Source: JBDTCS01 sp039923455 (lineage in GTDB: Bacteria; Bacteroidota; Ignavibacteria; Palsa-1295). Taken from it: 5,080 bases of DNA. A model generated the notes under the pieces. The model did not search any database, had not been told where the DNA came from, and saw only the letters and a program-made list of their open reading frames with translations. Below, piece by piece: positions 1 through 5,080 of this stretch (positions within the stretch are counted from its first letter, which is position 1; each line of letters begins with the position of its first letter). Made by a program: the position numbers and the translations under genes. The DNA lies in NCBI GenBank assembly GCA_039923455.1, contig JBDTCS010000134.1, positions 1 through 5,080 of the forward strand. Direction: 5' to 3'.

Positions 1-537
1 TATCTTTCGGATGCGCTCGTTTCGATTCGTAAATTTCCCGGCGTGTTCTTGATCAGTGTGGTGAAGAGTTTTTTCTTTTATATCCGTTGCCCGAGTGAGT
101 TCTATATGCTTGCCGGCAACGTGAATAAGATCGGGCTCTACGAGACACTCTACCGTCGAATCATCTACGGCGAGTTTACCGATCATCCGGACCCAAAGCT
201 AAAATTGCAGGGCGATCCGGAGTATCAGCGCAAACTATTTTTCTCAACACCGTGGTTCACACTACTGGTCTTGCCTGCGTTGCTTATCTATTGCATTATG
301 TTAGTCCGACGTATTTTGCGATCGAAGCTGTACGATAATCCTCGCTCAGTAGTGATCGTTTTCATCACAGTAAATCTACTCTATGTTACGTTGATTGCTA
401 ACGTGATGGAGATGGGGGAGAACAATCGGATTCGGTTCATGATGGATCCGTTTCTTGTCGTAATGCTCGCATTGATGGTGAAAGATATTCTCCGATATTT
501 CCGTGAACGCAAGAGCAAGGCGAAACTTGCTAGCTAA
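1..537 (+). CDS. C-terminal part of a multi-pass membrane protein, probably a GT39/ArnT-like glycosyltransferase (5' end outside window)
   Basis: The frame is open from the first base, so this is the last 178 residues of a longer protein; the GTG at 43 is simply an internal codon. What is visible: a hydrophobic stretch at residues 14-28, a loop rich in charged residues and prolines (about 57-80), then three probable membrane segments at about 86-107, 116-135 and 150-162, and a basic cytoplasmic-type tail (RYFRERKSKAK). Just before the last segment, at residues 139-150, is GENNRIRFMMDP. This resembles the 'E-x-NR-x-RF-x-x-x-P' motif near the C-terminal end of many lipid-linked sugar transferases of the ArnT/PMT (GT39/GT83) superfamily, which use polyprenyl-phosphate sugars in the inner membrane. 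The catalytic N-terminal loop is not in the window, so family membership is an inference from this motif and the topology. It converges on the minus-strand genes and shows no clear terminator of its own. Confidence 0.6.
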   Translation, partial: YLSDALVSIRKFPGVFLISVVKSFFFYIRCPSEFYMLAGNVNKIGLYETLYRRIIYGEFTDHPDPKLKLQGDPEYQRKLFFSTPWFTLLVLPALLIYCIMLVRRILRSKLYDNPRSVVIVFITVNLLYVTLIANVMEMGENNRIRFMMDPFLVVMLALMVKDILRYFRERKSKAKLAS

Positions 538-544
538 GCACTCC

Positions 545-578
545 AAAAAAAACCCGAGGACGCGTTCACGTGCTCGGG
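545..578 (-). terminator. Rho-independent terminator of the minus-strand gene series
   Basis: CCCGAG (553-558) pairs with CTCGGG (573-578). After one G-G mismatch, ACG pairs with CGT around a 6-base loop. Eight A residues at 545-552 become a run of eight U directly after the hairpin when read on the minus strand. It lies 13 bases beyond the stop codon of the M28 peptidase gene. Read on the plus strand the hairpin is followed by GATTGTC, not a U-run, so it should act mainly on minus-strand transcripts. Confidence 0.85.
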
Positions 579-590
579 GATTGTCAAGTT

Positions 591-1901
591 CTAATGGCTT
601 TCCGATCTCGAGCCAAGCGTTAGTGGGATGATAAGATTCACTTTGCCTCGGGTGATCTCTACCTGCACTACTTCCTCCGGTTTATGCTTCGAAAGTGCGT
701 CCGTGTAATCATAAATATTCTTGATCTTCTGCCCAGCAAAACCGACGATAACATCGTCCTTCTTCAGCCCTGCTTTTTCAGCTGGTGAGTGTTCGGTAAT
801 GAAAGAGATCCGAACGCCCTCGCCCTCGTAACCATAATCAGGCACACCCCCAACCCAAACTCTCCAACTCTTTGCCTTCTTTGTTGTATCCTCCTTAGCC
901 TGCGTGAAGGGAAGGGGATCGGTGGAGTTCGAAGTTTCGACTAATACTCGCGATACGAGTTCTAAGACTTTCACTTCGCCCGGATAGTTGATCTTTTCCT
1001 TTGTGTCGGTAGACCGATGATAATCAGGATGATACCCGGTAAAGAAAAAGAGTACGGGAATTTTATTCGTATAAAAATTGAGATGATCGCTTGGTCCGAG
1101 CCCTTCTTCTTTGAGATGCAAGTTGAATAATTTTGGCGTGTTCAGGTTGGTCATAAAGCTCCGCCACACCGGGGTGGAGCCGATACCTTCTACGATTAAA
1201 CCACTATCAGCTTGCATGCGGCCGATCATATCCATGTTGATCATTGCACGTGTGCGATTCAAGGGAATAAGTGGATTGTCGGTGTAGTGCTTGCTGCCGA
1301 AGAGCCCTTCCTCTTCACCGGAAAAAAGAATGAAGACGGTCGAGCGTCGAAGCATTCTCGGATGCGCGCTGAAAAATTCTGCGAGCTCAAGCACCCCTGC
1401 AGTGCCGCTTGCATTGTCATCAGCGCCATAATGGATCGCATGCACCTTCGGGTCAAGCGCATACGGCCCGCCGAAACCGAGATGGTCATAGTGCGCACCG
1501 ACTACAACCACTTCGTTCTTTAGCGTCGGATCCGAACCAGGTAAGAAACCCACAACGTTCGTGCTCTTAAAATGCACAACGGTACTCGTATCGAGGCGCT
1601 GCGCGAATGCAAAGTGTTGAAGATAACCATCGGTGTCGAGTGTTTGCAGGCCAAGGCGTTTGAACTCCGAAGCAATATAGCGTGCCGCCATCTCAGCCCC
1701 TCGTTCTCCGGAAAGTCTTCCTTCGAGTGAATCACTTGCAAGTATTGCAAGTCGTTCGGTCAGATCTTGCGCTGTGATGCCCGGCTTAGTCTTGACGGAA
1801 CTTTGCGCATTCGCAAAATTTGGAAGCAAGCATCCAAGCCCAAGAACCGTCAGAAAAAATGGTCGTAGAATATGTCGGATCGAGGGCATCGGATTATGCA
1901 T
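591..1901 (-). CDS. Exported M28-family zinc peptidase with C-terminal PDZ domain
   Basis: This encodes a 436-residue probable metallo-aminopeptidase that acts in the periplasm or outside the cell. A signal peptide spans about residues 1-32: basic start, hydrophobic core FFLTVLGLGCLLP, likely cleavage after ANA. The peptidase domain (about 43-325) shows the M28 metal-binding set: GAHYDHLG with H137 and D139, GADDNASG with D162 (bridging ligand by family alignment), SGEEEG with E196 (general base) and E197 (ligand), NMDMIGR with D224, and YHRSTDT with H295. All key positions are present, so it should be active. Residues about 350-430 form a PDZ domain (HSPAEKAGLKKDDVIVGFAGQ region), usually used to bind peptide ends or partner proteins. 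The start lies 9 bases after the peroxiredoxin stop and has no clear Shine-Dalgarno site; an in-frame ATG at residue 5 is an alternative. Co-transcription with the upstream gene is likely. Substrate unknown. Confidence 0.93.
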   Translation of the reverse strand: MHNPMPSIRHILRPFFLTVLGLGCLLPNFANAQSSVKTKPGITAQDLTERLAILASDSLEGRLSGERGAEMAARYIASEFKRLGLQTLDTDGYLQHFAFAQRLDTSTVVHFKSTNVVGFLPGSDPTLKNEVVVVGAHYDHLGFGGPYALDPKVHAIHYGADDNASGTAGVLELAEFFSAHPRMLRRSTVFILFSGEEEGLFGSKHYTDNPLIPLNRTRAMINMDMIGRMQADSGLIVEGIGSTPVWRSFMTNLNTPKLFNLHLKEEGLGPSDHLNFYTNKIPVLFFFTGYHPDYHRSTDTKEKINYPGEVKVLELVSRVLVETSNSTDPLPFTQAKEDTTKKAKSWRVWVGGVPDYGYEGEGVRISFITEHSPAEKAGLKKDDVIVGFAGQKIKNIYDYTDALSKHKPEEVVQVEITRGKVNLIIPLTLGSRSESH

Positions 1902-1910
1902 TCGAAAAAG

Positions 1911-2414
1911 TTAGTTCGTATGCGCAGCCTGAAAGTCCGCGAGATCTTTCAACAACTCGACGCTATGACTGCGTGGATCGACCTTCTGATATGATTTGAT
2001 AATCTTGCCCTCCTTGGAAATCAGGAATGTCCAGCGGTGCGGATTGCGATCATCGACCGGCACGCCGTAGGCTTTGCAGATCGCGCCGTCGCCATCCACC
2101 AGCAGCGGAAAATTCAACTTCTCCTTTTCGGTGAATTGCTGATGCTTCTCTTGGCTATCCATGGATACACCAAGCACAACGGTATTCGCCGCAACGTATT
2201 TCGGAAGGTCATTCCGAAACTCACATGCCTCACGAGTGCAGCCACCCGTCATATCTTCGGGATAAAAATAGAGCACTACGTTCGACTTACCGATATAATC
2301 GGAAAGTGAGATCGTCTTGCCATCGGTTGCGATTGCCTTAAATTGTGGGGCGGTGTCGCCGGACTGAAGTGCGAATGCAGTTGTCATGATCAGCGATAAT
2401 AGTAAAGTCTTCAT
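1911..2414 (-). CDS. bcp: Exported BCP/PrxQ-type peroxiredoxin (thiol peroxidase)
   Basis: This 167-residue protein belongs to the AhpC/TSA thioredoxin-fold peroxidases, which reduce hydrogen peroxide and organic hydroperoxides using a reactive cysteine recharged by thioredoxin-like donors. The signature PEDMTGGC (52-59) matches P-x-x-x-T-x-x-C, making C59 the peroxidatic cysteine. C64 lies five residues later, the spacing of the resolving cysteine in E. coli BCP. R127 in HRWTFLI fits the conserved active-site arginine. A third cysteine is at 113. Unlike cytoplasmic BCP, it begins with a probable signal peptide (MKTLLLSLIMTTAFA, about residues 1-16), so it probably works in the periplasm. The residue before the GC pair is Gly, where many BCPs have Pro (TPGC). 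It sits 42 bases after the flavoprotein gene and 9 bases before the peptidase gene. Family assignment is firm; export is inferred. Confidence 0.93.
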   Translation of the reverse strand: MKTLLLSLIMTTAFALQSGDTAPQFKAIATDGKTISLSDYIGKSNVVLYFYPEDMTGGCTREACEFRNDLPKYVAANTVVLGVSMDSQEKHQQFTEKEKLNFPLLVDGDGAICKAYGVPVDDRNPHRWTFLISKEGKIIKSYQKVDPRSHSVELLKDLADFQAAHTN

Positions 2415-2456
2415 CTTCGTATTACGAGTAGATTCAAATGAGATGCAAAAAAAACG

Positions 2457-3032
2457 TTATGCCACATCGTCGGCGTTAATAATACCTGCTGCAAGCAGGC
2501 GAGCAAACTTTGTCACATCGGCTCCTAATTTTTCGAGACGAGTTTTGTACTCAGGGTCGAGACCATCAGGTCCATAAAACACTCGCCCCGCGTGGCCGAT
2601 CGAAACTTGATGTGGCACAACCCAAGCGCCAACGCTACGCATGATCGTCCGTAAATGATTGACGGAATTTGTCGCACCCATCGAACCACCGGCAACACCG
2701 ATCACACCAACCATCTTATGCTCGAGCTCCGTTCGGCTGCATAGATCAAGCGCATTCTTTAACGCGCCGGTGAGGCTGTTATGATACTCCGGCGTACCGA
2801 GAATGATCCCTTGTGCTTCTGCGACACGAGCGCGAAACGCATGCACGCTGGCGGGATAGGAAGCATCATCTTCACGTGCATCGCACATCGGCAGGTCGAG
2901 GTCGACAAGATCCAGAAAATCAATTTCCGCTCCTGAAGCCTTCGCACCTTCGAGCGCAACACCAACCGCTGTTGCAGTAGCTGAACGCGACCGCATACTA
3001 CCACAGATTCCAAGCACTCGTATTTGTGCCAC
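2457..3032 (-). CDS. NADPH-dependent FMN reductase-family flavoprotein
   Basis: This flavodoxin-fold protein of 191 residues (from the GTG at 3032) binds FMN and probably transfers electrons from NAD(P)H to flavin, quinone or a similar acceptor. Visible motifs: the phosphate-binding loop GSMRSRS (residues 11-17), following a first beta strand IRVLGIC; TPEYHNSLTGALKNALD (80-96), the conserved flavin-contact segment of this family; and GVAGGSMGA (112-120), followed by a helix and strand typical of the fold. An open frame continues to an ATG at 3074 inside the preceding gene. The GTG is preferred because AAGGTGGA lies at the right distance before it and because the family normally begins a few residues before the first strand. 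It follows the dehydrogenase gene by 10 bases, so translation is probably coupled. The physiological acceptor cannot be told from sequence. Confidence 0.9.
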   Translation of the reverse strand: MAQIRVLGICGSMRSRSATATAVGVALEGAKASGAEIDFLDLVDLDLPMCDAREDDASYPASVHAFRARVAEAQGIILGTPEYHNSLTGALKNALDLCSRTELEHKMVGVIGVAGGSMGATNSVNHLRTIMRSVGAWVVPHQVSIGHAGRVFYGPDGLDPEYKTRLEKLGADVTKFARLLAAGIINADDVA

Positions 3033-3036
3033 AGCT

Positions 3037-3044
3037 TCCACCTT
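3037..3044 (-). promoter_or_regulatory. Ribosome binding site deciding the start of the FMN reductase-family gene
   Basis: Read on the minus strand, AAGGTGGA lies 4 bases before the GTG at 3032-3030. Its first two bases are the last two of the TAA stop of the dehydrogenase gene (3045-3043). This stop/ribosome-site overlap is typical of translational coupling. The ATG at 3074 has no comparable site, only an AC-rich coding stretch upstream. Confidence 0.7.
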
Positions 3045-3906
3045 AGAGACTATTTGCAGTCGTTGGATAATCATAAAATCCGCGCCCCGTCTTCTTGCCG
3101 AGCAAATTCGCTTCGGTCATTTTCTGCTGAATCAAATGCGGGCGAAAACGCGGTTCCCCATAAAATTGTGCGTAGACCGATTCGGTCACAGCAAGATTCA
3201 CATCAATGCCGATGAGATCCATAAGTTGAAACGGTCCCATCGACATTCCATTCGCTCGCCAGATGGAGTCGATCTGCTCCACATTCGCAATGCCATCATT
3301 CAGAATGCGAAACGATTCACCATAAAAATTTCTCGCCACACGGTTCACGATAAATCCGGGCGTGTCCTTCGCGAGTACCGGCGTTTTGCCGAGTTGCTTC
3401 ACAAATCCTTCTGTACGGTACATCACTTCGTCACTCGTCTCTTGGCCGCGAATAACCTCGACGAGTTTCATGATATGCGCAGGATTGAAAAAATGCAATC
3501 CGAGCACGCGCTCCGGATGTTTGGTTGCGCTTGCTATTGCAGTGATCGAGAGGGAAGAGGTATTGCTTGCAAGAATGCAATCGTCACTGACAGCATTTGA
3601 AAGCTTTTTGAAGAGCTCTTGCTTCGTATCGAGTTTTTCAATCGCAGCCTCGATGATGAGGTCACACGTGTTCAGGTGATCGAAATGAATCGAGGTACGG
3701 ATACGCAGCGCAGCCGCATTGGCATCGGCGATTGCAAGCTTACCTTTTTCCACCGACTTGTCCATCAACACACCGATGTTGCGATACGCGCGTTGCAGAA
3801 ACTGCTCGGAGATATCGTGTAGCACAACATCATAACCTGCTAATGCAGCCGAGAGAGCAATGCCTGAGCCCATCGTACCTGCACCGATCACACCAATAGT
3901 TCTCAT
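3043..3906 (-). CDS. hbd: 3-hydroxyacyl-CoA (3-hydroxybutyryl-CoA) dehydrogenase, single-domain type
   Basis: This 287-residue enzyme oxidises (S)-3-hydroxyacyl-CoA to 3-ketoacyl-CoA with NAD, or works in reverse, in the cytoplasm. Residues 3-13 carry the Rossmann motif GAGTMG, and D31 at the end of the second strand indicates preference for NAD. The catalytic set known from human SCHAD is in place with identical spacing: S117 (SNTSSL), H138 (GLHFFNP), E150 (KLVEVI) and N188 (GFIVNR). The C-terminal helical domain ends with GKKTGRGFYDY. Length is normal for the Hbd/PaaH/FadB-like single enzymes (about 280-290). The start at 3906 (MRTIGVIGAG) is chosen over the ATG at 3918 because AAGGA stands just before it and it matches the usual family N-terminus. 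It is probably the first gene of the four-gene series. Whether it serves butyrate/fatty-acid metabolism or an aromatic pathway (PaaH role) cannot be decided from sequence. Confidence 0.94.
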   Translation of the reverse strand: MRTIGVIGAGTMGSGIALSAALAGYDVVLHDISEQFLQRAYRNIGVLMDKSVEKGKLAIADANAAALRIRTSIHFDHLNTCDLIIEAAIEKLDTKQELFKKLSNAVSDDCILASNTSSLSITAIASATKHPERVLGLHFFNPAHIMKLVEVIRGQETSDEVMYRTEGFVKQLGKTPVLAKDTPGFIVNRVARNFYGESFRILNDGIANVEQIDSIWRANGMSMGPFQLMDLIGIDVNLAVTESVYAQFYGEPRFRPHLIQQKMTEANLLGKKTGRGFYDYPTTANSL

Positions 3907-3910
3907 ACGT

Positions 3911-3915
3911 TCCTT
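3911..3915 (-). promoter_or_regulatory. Ribosome binding site deciding the start of the 3-hydroxyacyl-CoA dehydrogenase gene
   Basis: AAGGA on the minus strand is separated by ACGT from the ATG at 3906-3904. It lies inside the longer frame that would begin at 3918, whose own upstream sequence (TATATTAGTTGG) has no purine-rich site. Confidence 0.6.
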
Positions 3916-3929
3916 CATCCAACTAATAT

Positions 3930-3965
3930 AAAAGCGGCGGTAGAGTAGTTGCTACCGCCGCTTTT
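3930..3965 (-). terminator. Strong hairpin terminator between the PaaA-like gene and the dehydrogenase gene
   Basis: A perfect 14-base-pair inverted repeat, AAAAGCGGCGGTAG (3930-3943) and CTACCGCCGCTTTT (3952-3965), encloses an 8-base loop. The GC-rich core followed by four U is seen in both directions, so the hairpin could stop transcription on either strand; on the minus strand the tail continues TTTTATATT. It begins 13 bases after the stop of the PaaA-like gene and ends only 23 bases before the dehydrogenase start. It therefore most likely marks an operon boundary, or attenuates read-through into the downstream genes. Confidence 0.8.
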
Positions 3966-3978
3966 AGTAAACTGCTGC

Positions 3979-4866
3979 TTAACCGCGCATGTGTGCTTCT
4001 TCCGGTATCTGATCCCAATCAGGAATCCATTCCGGAACCGTGAGCCCGTATTCGTCGCAAAGCTTTTTCACTTCCGCAGCGAAGGTATCGCGAACTTCTT
4101 GATTGTCGCGATGCTTGAGTCCAAGCTCCCGATAACGCTTGTTCTTCTTCGTACCAGGTTTGCCGAAGATATTCATCGTGCGAGGATACCACTTCTCGAG
4201 TGCTGCCTGAACAGTGGGCTTCGTCTCAGGAGTGCTCGCAAGCTTCTTCACCCAATACTCACCATGACCGACGTGCGTCATCTCTTCTTTGAAGATACGC
4301 TCGATCTCTCTCGACCACGGTCCGAAGGTCGAATGTTTCACATCCTCCAATTGATGTCCTGCACCGCGGTCCATCAAAAAGTTGAACATGATAAAATCTG
4401 TCCACGTATCGATAGGGTAGTAGAAAATATTAACGCGTTTATCGTCGGCAGCACGGTCGGAGCCAATGTCAGCACCTGTCTCGATACGAAGTGTATAATC
4501 ATGCTCTCCGACGATTTGTCCGGTGTCGATACCGAGATCTTCGAGCAGACGATACATTGCGCGAGCGTGTCTAACTTCGTCGCGTGTGATATTCGAAACG
4601 ATCAGCATCTCCTCGACGGTCGGAGCCTTTTGGATCCACGGCACGTATCCGAACGCACCGGCAAGCTCGGAATCTGCTTGCTGATTCATGAGATTAGTGA
4701 GGTGCGTGAAGTATTCATCGGACATATCGTTATGATCCTCGATCTTCTCGCCCTTGGCAATCTTTTCGTTCATGCGGCTAGTCCGTTCCTCGTTCGTGAG
4801 GAGCTCTTCTGACTTCGCGTTTACGGCCATCGGATGATATTTGGCCTTCTCGTTTGACATCGACAT
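3979..4866 (-). CDS. paaA: PaaA-like ferritin-superfamily di-iron protein (phenylacetyl-CoA epoxidase catalytic-subunit homologue)
   Basis: The 295-residue protein aligns by eye along most of E. coli PaaA (309 residues), the catalytic subunit of ring-1,2-phenylacetyl-CoA epoxidase. The carboxylate-bridged di-iron ligands fall in four helices as expected: E67 (ADSELAG), E97xxH100 (DEVRH), D157 (YPIDTWTDF), and E195xxH198 (KEEMTHVGH). Other shared landmarks are PWIQKAPT (76-83), TFGPWSRE (180-187), ALEKWYPRTMNIFG (222-235) and EYGLTVPE (272-279). The N-terminus is about 20-25 residues longer than E. coli PaaA, highly charged and low in complexity; the C-terminus is shorter. The ATG at 4866 is taken as start, although the site before it (AGAGA, or AAAGGA further off) is weak; an ATG two codons later is possible. 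No paaB, paaC, paaD or paaE adjoins it, and it is followed by a terminator. Homology is sure; the substrate is not, because isolated PaaA/PaaC-family proteins may act on other substrates. Confidence 0.85.
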   Translation of the reverse strand: MSMSNEKAKYHPMAVNAKSEELLTNEERTSRMNEKIAKGEKIEDHNDMSDEYFTHLTNLMNQQADSELAGAFGYVPWIQKAPTVEEMLIVSNITRDEVRHARAMYRLLEDLGIDTGQIVGEHDYTLRIETGADIGSDRAADDKRVNIFYYPIDTWTDFIMFNFLMDRGAGHQLEDVKHSTFGPWSREIERIFKEEMTHVGHGEYWVKKLASTPETKPTVQAALEKWYPRTMNIFGKPGTKKNKRYRELGLKHRDNQEVRDTFAAEVKKLCDEYGLTVPEWIPDWDQIPEEAHMRG

Positions 4867-4988
4867 AGGTTATCTCTATCCTTTCAATGGAAAAATGCTC
4901 TCGAATTCGGTCTTTTTCCCGATCACCATGTAAACGGGTAGCCGGTCAGGGAAGTTCGTCCAGATTGAACCTACCATTTCAGTTCATA
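4867..4988 (-). other. Leader region upstream of the PaaA-like gene
   Basis: This is a non-coding stretch that should hold the promoter and leader of the PaaA-like gene. I could not recognise a convincing -35/-10 pair, nor a Bacteroidota-type TTTG / TAnnTTTG pair. AAAGGA (about 12 bases before the ATG) and AGAGA (6 bases before it) are the only purine-rich elements near the start. The segment 4937-4975 can fold: GAACCTACC (4967-4975) is complementary to GGTAG (4937-4941) plus GTTC (4954-4957), with 12 unpaired bases in one arm. Confidence 0.35.
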
Positions 4989-5080
4989 TTTCGCTCCTAC
5001 GGAGCTCCTGGTTCAAAAGAATCTCGTTACCCGGCGCTTACGCACCGGGCTACAATTATGCCGCTCCTCCGGAGCTGAGA
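4989..5080. repeat. Palindromic intergenic repeat (REP/BIME-like), continuing past the window end
   Basis: Three short inverted repeats stand in a row. GCTCC-TAC-GGAGC is at 4993-5005. CCCGG (5030-5034) pairs with CCGGG (5045-5049), with an inner GC/GC pair and a TTAC loop. GCTCC-TCC-GGAGC is at 5063-5075. The first and third units, 14 bases each with the following T, differ at one base and are exactly 70 bases apart, so the element looks like alternating hairpins of two kinds. From memory, near-identical strings (CCCGGCGCTTACGCACCGG flanked by GCTCC..GGAGC) recur between genes in many environmental Bacteroidota and related genomes, and give spurious proteins containing RYPALTHRAT. Copy number in this genome cannot be seen from one window. 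Confidence 0.7.

Noticed and set aside
61..84. Lipoprotein or small-protein start near the left end (GTG at 43 or later codons)
   Set aside because: The frame is open to base 1 and the product matches only the C-terminal part of a larger membrane enzyme, so no true start lies in the window.
1821..1840. Lipobox-like cysteine (LGLGC) in the signal peptide of the M28 peptidase
   Set aside because: Position -3 relative to the cysteine is Gly rather than Leu/Val/Ile, and a good signal peptidase I site (ANA) follows, so a secreted soluble protein is more likely than a lipoprotein.
2445..2500. Possible terminator after the FMN reductase-family gene, with a run of eight U on the minus strand at 2454-2447
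   Set aside because: The only pairing before the U-run is GCC with GGC plus broken flanking pairs. This is too weak to call, and transcription probably continues into the peroxiredoxin gene.
3136..3600. A 154-codon plus-strand frame opposite the dehydrogenase gene
   Set aside because: It is antisense to a gene with a full catalytic set, and its product has no recognisable features.
3949..4812. A 287-codon open frame on the plus strand opposite the PaaA-like gene
   Set aside because: The minus-strand frame holds clear family motifs and di-iron ligands over its whole length. The plus-strand product shows no recognisable domain and no ribosome site, so it is a shadow of the real gene.
4887..5078. 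A 63-codon plus-strand frame ending in RYPALTHRATIMPLLRS
   Set aside because: This is the translation of the palindromic repeat, a common source of false small proteins. There is no ribosome site, and the frame covers the leader of the PaaA-like gene.

Overview
The window looks like a stretch of ordinary bacterial chromosome of moderate GC content. It is most likely from the Bacteroidota/Chlorobiota side of the tree (Ignavibacteria or Kapabacteria-like lineages). That guess rests on the exported M28 peptidase with a C-terminal PDZ domain, the exported BCP-type peroxiredoxin, the weak or absent Shine-Dalgarno sites before some genes, and a palindromic repeat of a kind I associate with environmental genomes. 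The placement is an inference from gene style, not from a marker gene. I see no tRNA, rRNA, CRISPR array, phage gene or transposase.

Layout, left to right. Positions 1-537 (+) hold the C-terminal 178 residues of a multi-pass membrane protein, probably a GT39/ArnT-like glycosyltransferase, cut by the window edge. It converges on a minus-strand series that ends at a rho-independent terminator (545-578). Read in transcription order from the right, the minus strand carries: a PaaA-like di-iron protein (4866-3979); a strong hairpin terminator (3965-3930); a 3-hydroxyacyl-CoA dehydrogenase (3906-3043); an NADPH-dependent FMN reductase-family flavoprotein (3032-2457); an exported BCP/PrxQ-type peroxiredoxin (2414-1911); and an exported M28 zinc peptidase with a PDZ domain (1901-591). 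The last four genes are separated by 10, 42 and 9 bases and probably form one transcript.

How the genes may work together. The PaaA-like protein and the 3-hydroxyacyl-CoA dehydrogenase both fit acyl-CoA chemistry; in the phenylacetate pathway PaaA epoxidises phenylacetyl-CoA and PaaH oxidises a later hydroxyacyl-CoA. However, no paaB, paaC, paaD or paaE is present here, so a phenylacetate role is not shown. The flavoprotein and peroxiredoxin suggest redox or peroxide handling, and the peptidase acts outside the cytoplasm. The group is functionally mixed.

The right end (about 4989-5080) is non-coding and carries a row of short palindromes that runs off the window. I did not find evidence of a new multi-gene system. 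The points most worth a second look are this repeat, the isolated PaaA homologue, and two start sites that sequence signals place downstream of the longest open frame.
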